Shown here piece by piece: positions 10,601-11,481 of a stretch of DNA of 11,481 nt. The stretch is taken from NCBI GenBank assembly GCA_002751075.1, contig NAOQ01000006.1:397419-408899 (forward strand). Reading direction: 5' to 3'. Below the pieces are notes generated by a model, which saw only the letters and a list, made by a program, of their open reading frames with translations, was not told the origin of the DNA and ran no database searches. Numbering within the stretch: the first letter of the stretch is position 1; the number at the start of each line of letters is the position of its first letter. The stretch is from Ichthyophonus hoferi (Eukaryota > Opisthokonta > Ichthyosporea > Ichthyophonida > Ichthyophonidae). Both the position numbers and the translations under genes were made by a program.

Positions 10601-11000
10601 GATAGTAGAAAATAAATAATAAATAATAGATAGTAGATAATAGATAGTAGATAATAGACTAAATAATAAAGAAAACAGAGCAGTCAATAAAAAGATATAA
10701 CTAAGGGGTTAAAAAGCCAGATAACTTTAATAAGAAAGCATCAATAGTAACTGGTAATAACATGATCTTTAGTAGGAAAGTGGTAGCAAATGAGAGGGGA
10801 TAATGTCGATTATCACCCACCAATAAGACCTGTTCTAGATCTGCTTTCAGACCAATTGCTGGTTCGATCGTGCATGGACTAGCATATATTAAACGATCAA
10901 GGAGTTGATATAATTGGTCCACAAATGGCGAGATCGTGGCCAGCGATTGGTGGGGAAGGTGCACAGTATGGCCAATGAATGATCGAAGGATTACAAACAC
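1435..11000 (-). CDS. GEMIN4: GEMIN4-like SMN-complex subunit, 20 exons, 5' partial
   Basis: GEMIN4 is known as a non-catalytic subunit of the SMN complex, where it partners the helicase Gemin3/DDX20 in loading Sm rings on snRNAs; it occurs in cytoplasm, nuclear gems and nucleoli. Exons in transcript order: 11000-10752, 10464-10237, 10038-9831, 9448-9354, 8833-8695, 8433-8208, 7833-7683, 7313-7252, 7076-7001, 6596-6446, 5911-5799, 5259-5157, 5024-4950, 4887-4831, 4451-4392, 3734-3601, 2982-2808, 2698-2583, 2284-2187, 1624-1435. The sum is 2706 nt, or 901 residues plus TGA. All 19 junctions are GT-AG and phase-consistent. Compared with human GEMIN4 from memory, collinear pairs include ELVLPYLSWD/EFVLPFLRLD, LGWEVHLRVK/LDWTVGLRLK and CESLFVVALNTV/CEPLYVLALETL. 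The remaining human length from the first matched block is also about 900 residues. The N-terminus is missing. Identity is low, so another alpha-solenoid family is the alternative. Confidence 0.7.
1689..1934. repeat. Degenerate tandem repeat, unit near TATTAATAAAACACTA
   Basis: About 15 imperfect copies of a 15-18 bp unit (variants of TATTAATAAAACATTG and TATTAATAAAACACTA) fill the 5' half, in plus coordinates, of the last intron. Copies vary in length and in the ACA(C/T)T core. This accounts for nearly half of the 562-bp intron 1625-2186. Confidence 0.8.
2187..2284 (-). CDS. GEMIN4: GEMIN4-like exon 19
   Basis: Acceptor GTTACTAG| and donor TGCTG|GTTGGT, phase 0 in and 2 out. It reads ATPVPSAAPRANQMWVLRQA then CLVLSLDLSATC, paralleling human [21 protein letters not shown]. 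The exon is GC-rich compared with its surroundings. The donor is weak; the frame stays open past it, but this site alone joins in frame to the last exon. Confidence 0.73.
2372..2502. repeat. Degenerate AT-rich repeat (AGTATAATA-like)
   Basis: Repeated variants of AGTATAATA and ATAGCATAATA fill the middle of the intron 2285-2582. There is no fixed period. The tyrosine-rich open frames read through it on the minus strand are artefacts of this composition. Confidence 0.7.
2583..2698 (-). CDS. GEMIN4: GEMIN4-like exon 18
   Basis: Acceptor CTCTCCCCAG| and donor TTGCAG|GTATTT, phase 1 in and 0 out. It reads VAHEHAASLLAHSVVLCVLG, then HRWPYLIRCLSKVLQ. The pattern of a hydrophobic helix, a basic-aromatic turn and a leucine-rich helix matches the human QLSVLFLRTFQF to VVKLLCGSLTRLL segment. 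Confidence 0.8.
2808..2982 (-). CDS. GEMIN4: GEMIN4-like exon 17 (58 codons plus 1 nt)
   Basis: The acceptor AAGCAG| follows a long pyrimidine tract (TTACTTCTCCTCTACTCTTC and on), and the donor is GGAG|GTAGGT, phase 0 in and 1 out. It contains LLAALSLVLPDSTGSEW, one of the best matches to human GEMIN4 (FLVALVQVMPWCSPQEW), then AQWLGAIVCTRM. The frame stays open upstream to 3150, but no upstream AG keeps phase. AAG| three bases earlier is an alternative that would add one Gln. Confidence 0.83.
3601..3734 (-). CDS. GEMIN4: GEMIN4-like exon 16
   Basis: Acceptor ATCCTCTCAG| and donor ATG|GTAGGT, phase 1 in and 0 out. It reads EPITDLASPLQDDWISSS, then STQLSVCVKKWTDQL and RTVRGGGVVLM. The spacing to the previous block resembles human, where a similar acidic-Trp stretch (LSEDEW) follows. 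Confidence 0.78.
4392..4451 (-). CDS. GEMIN4: GEMIN4-like exon 15 (60 nt)
   Basis: Acceptor ATAACAG| and donor GAAG|GTAAAA, phase 1 at both ends. It completes LGWEVHLRVK, a clear counterpart of human LDWTVGLRLK, and goes on LVSDWCCLIYE. This match is one of the anchors for the family call. Confidence 0.78.
4831..4887 (-). CDS. GEMIN4: GEMIN4-like exon 14 (small)
   Basis: This 57-nt exon reads VNALSGDSTFSLDKDHRPL between GATAG| and CTGG|GTATGA, phase 1 at both ends. Several nearby AGs are rival acceptors, but only this one gives an open frame that joins both sides. The intron before it (62 bp) is the shortest in the gene. This is one of the less secure exons. Confidence 0.62.
4950..5024 (-). 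CDS. GEMIN4: GEMIN4-like exon 13
   Basis: Acceptor TTTCTCCAG| and donor TATG|GTATGT, phase 1 at both ends. It reads DHQTKDNAGDLILLAKFLGE then HIQTY. DLILLAKFLGEHI falls opposite human DLAIHILELLCEIV. Confidence 0.77.
5157..5259 (-). CDS. GEMIN4: GEMIN4-like exon 12 (34 codons plus 1 nt)
   Basis: Acceptor AAATAG| and donor CAAG|GTAAAT, phase 0 in and 1 out. It reads IMVPLEQSGGSLDNLLMCLD followed by HWVVLLLQALDYLQ. A second frame is also open across the exon; this one was chosen because both junctions keep phase and the product is helical like its neighbours. Confidence 0.75.
5799..5911 (-). CDS. GEMIN4: GEMIN4-like exon 11
   Basis: Acceptor TTTACCCAG| and donor GAAGAG|GTGATT, phase 1 in and 0 out. 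The chain-consistent frame reads EGNTIIGQGAMFSTLIGS then MGVQVFLLLCALVAQREE, a hydrophobic helix comparable in position to human FPLLFSLCQLLDRF. Another frame is also open over most of the exon but does not join the preceding one. Confidence 0.77.
6144..6293. repeat. Degenerate repeat, about 28-32 bp, TAATTATAA...AGG
   Basis: Three to five loosely related units start with ATAATTATAA and pass through TAGG and ATATTRTRGG-like text inside the 534-bp intron 5912-6445. Divergence is high and borders are approximate. Confidence 0.55.
6446..6596 (-). CDS. GEMIN4: GEMIN4-like exon 10 (50 codons plus 1 nt)
   Basis: Acceptor GAGCAG| and donor AATG|GTAAGC, phase 0 in and 1 out. It begins TCLPGSTDDHVIEWRDAI and contains ELVLPYLSWDP, one of the clearest matches to human GEMIN4 (EFVLPFLRLDV), then QLVTSLAVLTASIN. 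A GTGAGT inside the exon after DAIG is a decoy donor by sequence; the frame past it is open and conserved, so I read through it. Confidence 0.83.
7001..7076 (-). CDS. GEMIN4: GEMIN4-like exon 9 (25 codons)
   Basis: Acceptor ATCACAG| and donor CTACAG|GTAACC, phase 2 in and 0 out. It reads GENNTQSDSLLAP then HIVTELLAAFLQ. The other two frames hit stops, and only this one fits its neighbours. TELLAAFLQ parallels human FLELLNCLM. Confidence 0.77.
7252..7313 (-). CDS. GEMIN4: GEMIN4-like exon 8 (20 codons plus 2 nt)
   Basis: Acceptor ACTATAG| and donor TACAG|GTCAGT, phase 0 in and 2 out. It reads VEQLNQPSGIVCDIIGDLLY. PSGIVCDIIGDLL sits where human has SSATFMVSCLKETVW. The exon is too short to stand out alone; it rests on splice sites, frame and position. 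Confidence 0.75.
7683..7833 (-). CDS. GEMIN4: GEMIN4-like exon 7 with a proline-rich insertion
   Basis: Acceptor ATCAG| and donor TTTG|GTAAGT, the best consensus donor in the gene, phase 2 in and 0 out. The first codon, split across the junction, makes Arg, giving PRYVGQILQQKGHF. The rest is an apparent linker, VMPRPINERHRQPPPVYPLD and on to DHKPSL, with no clear counterpart in human GEMIN4 as I recall it. It contains PPPVY, which fits the PPxY pattern bound by WW domains. Confidence 0.82.
8018..8133. repeat. (TACA)n microsatellite with a 48-bp higher-order copy
   Basis: TACA repeats enclose a non-repeat core, AAGCAAATATACATATATAC, that occurs twice with starts at 8043 and 8091, 48 bp apart. 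So a block of tetramers plus core was duplicated within the intron 7834-8207. Minus-strand open frames rich in Met-Tyr-Val-Cys here are repeat artefacts. Confidence 0.88.
8208..8433 (-). CDS. GEMIN4: GEMIN4-like exon 6 with a polar linker
   Basis: Acceptor TTTACAG| and donor CCTAG|GTGTTC, phase 1 in and 2 out. The exon starts STNDFTVHLIETLNQLV. It then has a Ser/Thr/Gln/Asn-rich stretch, about residues 325-348 of the visible chain, and returns to helix with VLIRLEAMVMLAPYDVIM. RLEAMVMLAPYDVIM followed by IISPRYVGQIL over the next junction resembles human ARLVIVHPEVTVKKM followed by LGTHKFLAQIL. The polar stretch is longer than in the human protein and is probably an exposed loop. Confidence 0.82.
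8464..8648. repeat. Pyrimidine-rich tract with (CT)n
   Basis: The plus strand is CT-rich over about 8464-8560 and again at 8624-8648, including an uninterrupted CT run near 8629-8646. On the transcribed strand this is GA-rich sequence in the intron 8434-8694, possibly mirror-repeat, triplex-prone DNA. Confidence 0.75.
8695..8833 (-). CDS. GEMIN4: GEMIN4-like exon 5 (46 codons plus 1 nt)
   Basis: Acceptor TTATAG| and donor GAAG|GTAGGC bound IRDRSLTLYQSMATPVRDMV through NIYDLQKE, phase 0 in and 1 out. TLYQSMATPVRDMVRAHF falls where human has ECYADLSLPGKNKVLAGIL, an amphipathic helix pair typical of an alpha-solenoid. The in-frame ATG at SMATP is internal and needs no start role. Confidence 0.8.
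9354..9448 (-). CDS. GEMIN4: GEMIN4-like exon 4 (31 codons; acceptor choice uncertain)
   Basis: The long form starts at TTTTAG| and reads GLLFPNLFTELLQWIRLEE, then ENDVSILIYNK, to AAG|GTATAG. The block PNLFTELLQWI lines up with human PDLVLRLLETV. A short form starts at CTGCAG| (9407) and reads only WIRLEEPENDVSILIYNK. Each form is in frame with one of the two donors of the preceding exon. Confidence 0.7.
9641..9745. repeat. TATAC/CTATA pentamer-rich segment
   Basis: Runs of ACTAT pentamers (CTATACTATACTATAC, ACATACTATACTATACTG) lie in the intron between the third and fourth visible exons. The same pentamer builds the array at the right edge of the window. Confidence 0.75.
9831..10038 (-). 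CDS. GEMIN4: GEMIN4-like exon 3 (69 codons; donor choice uncertain)
   Basis: The acceptor TTCCAG| opens ETTQWQPPYQVPTNEWKRLW, followed by the helical stretch KAFLIIDTALQLAG and MIYRLTVRLLWLLQ. Two donors are possible. CAG|GTTAGG after WLLQ (exon end 9865, phase 0) pairs only with the short form of the next exon. CTATG|GTGTGT (end 9831, phase 1) pairs only with the long form. I chose the longer pair because the extra residues of the next exon match human GEMIN4. The extension here, VRASMLSLSIY, includes a CTATCTATCTAT run that could be non-coding. Confidence 0.65.
10134..10156. repeat. (TA)n microsatellite
   Basis: Uninterrupted TA dinucleotide run of 23 bases in the intron 10039-10236. Confidence 0.9.
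10237..10464 (-). CDS. GEMIN4: GEMIN4-like exon 2 (76 codons)
   Basis: The exon is bounded by CGCAG| and CAG|GTAGGC, phase 0 at both ends. It begins NDDNYADDPIVPAF, which continues the previous exon much as human WNSDTQNPYHQQAL does. It holds MPQTEDWVWFDWLAQLI, comparable to human LPSETIFVGCEFLHHLL, followed by a predicted helix ending VAVPIELQ. The upstream pyrimidine tract is poor, which is common in this AT-rich gene. Confidence 0.8.
10510..10668. repeat. Degenerate AGTAGATAATAGAT repeat
   Basis: Mixed units of TAGATAGTAGATAATA and ATAAATAA fill most of the 287-bp intron 10465-10751. The leucine-tyrosine-rich open frame across it on the minus strand is a repeat artefact. Confidence 0.75.
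10752..11000 (-). CDS. GEMIN4: GEMIN4-like exon 1 of the visible chain (83 codons)
   Basis: This exon opens after GATAG at an acceptor and reads VFVILRSFIGHTVHLP onward for 83 codons in phase 0. An in-frame TAG lies immediately upstream, so it cannot extend further as coding. The opening resembles human AFFLDVWWEVMKH, and LEQVLLVG followed by FATTFLLKI resembles LADMLTVF followed by VSATVYLDKL. I placed the donor at CCA|GTTACT because it is the only phase-0 GT that joins in frame to the next exon; it is a weak donor. The open frame runs on to 10701. Because the homology starts about 155 residues into the human protein, this is an internal exon and its GTG is not a start codon. Confidence 0.72.
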
Positions 11001-11300
11001 CTATCGGTATCATGCAAACGAGTGGCAGTTGTTAGGATCAATCGTAGAAGTGATTAGAGAATATGAGATCTTGGGAATCCGAATGGCTTATTAAAAAAAA
11101 AAGAGCTGACAAAGACCAATGCACAGTTGCTAAAGAATAATATGATTGGTCGACCATGAGAGGGTATTATTATTGGGAATAGTGAATAGATAATAAATAT
11201 CACGAAATACAGTATGTGGAAATTATATACTATAGACTCTCAATCTCTTTTACCCTGTAGCCGTAGGGCAGGTAGTGAGCCCCATCAGTGTAGTTTTATC
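11001..11300. other. Upstream intron or flank, no supported exon
   Basis: The missing N-terminal exons of the minus-strand gene should lie on this side, but no segment here joins in phase to the exon ending at 11000 with proper splice sites. It contains a poly(A) run near 11093-11102 and three CCAAT/ATTGG pentamers. Part or all of it is probably intron. Confidence 0.5.
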
Positions 11301-11481
11301 AATATATATACTATACTATACTGTATATATTATAAGGTATATATACTATACTATACTGTATATATTATAAGGTATATATACTATACTATACTGTATATAT
11401 TATAAGGTATATATACTATACTGTATATATTATAAGGTATATATACTATACTGTATATATTATAGGGTATATATACTATAC
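11301..11481. repeat. Tandem array, 35-bp units shifting to 30-bp units
   Basis: Unit starts at 11301, 11336, 11371, 11406, 11436 and 11466 give three units of 35 bp, two of 30 bp and a partial one cut by the window edge. The consensus runs GGTATATATACTATACTATA then CTGTATATATTATAA. The 30-bp form lacks one CTATA pentamer. Copies are almost identical, so the array is young. Confidence 0.92.

Noticed and set aside
11222-11310. Candidate upstream exon on the minus strand reading TTLMGLTTCPTAT
   Set aside because: Vaguely like human LLMALPTTICHAE, but the only donor (GG|GTAAAA) leaves the wrong phase for the exon ending at 11000 and the other frame meets a stop with no acceptor before it.

Overview
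The window looks like a piece of an AT-rich, compact animal genome. Nearly all of it (about 1435-11000) is one gene on the minus strand, read from high to low coordinates. I could chain 20 coding exons by eye. Every junction is GT-AG and keeps the reading frame. Introns run from about 60 to 660 bp, and the chain ends in a TGA stop with an AATAAA signal about 75 bp beyond it. The chain encodes about 901 residues of a helical, leucine-rich protein with no obvious catalytic motif.

The protein is best explained as the C-terminal ~85% of GEMIN4, a subunit of the SMN complex that assembles spliceosomal snRNPs. Short matched blocks run in the same order along its length and end together with the human protein (1058 aa) as I remember it. 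About 155 N-terminal residues should lie upstream (above 11000), either in an exon I could not find or beyond the window. The call is from memory, with no database search. GEMIN4 is an animal protein; the many small introns, AT-richness and high divergence suggest an early-branching animal such as a demosponge, but the species is a guess.

Layout: 1-1434 is AT-rich sequence with no supported gene, holding the 3' end of the minus-strand transcript. 1435-11000 is the exon-intron body. Several introns carry simple or degenerate tandem repeats (1689-1934, 2372-2502, 6144-6293, 8018-8133, 8464-8648, 9641-9745, 10134-10156, 10510-10668). 11001-11481 has no convincing exon and ends in a 35/30-bp tandem array that runs off the window.

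I saw no tRNA, rRNA, CRISPR array, intact mobile element or viral element. The main oddities are the finely split GEMIN4 structure (the human coding sequence is almost all in one exon), a roughly five-fold excess of CCAAT/ATTGG pentamers over the gene body, and one place where two frame-preserving splice solutions exist.
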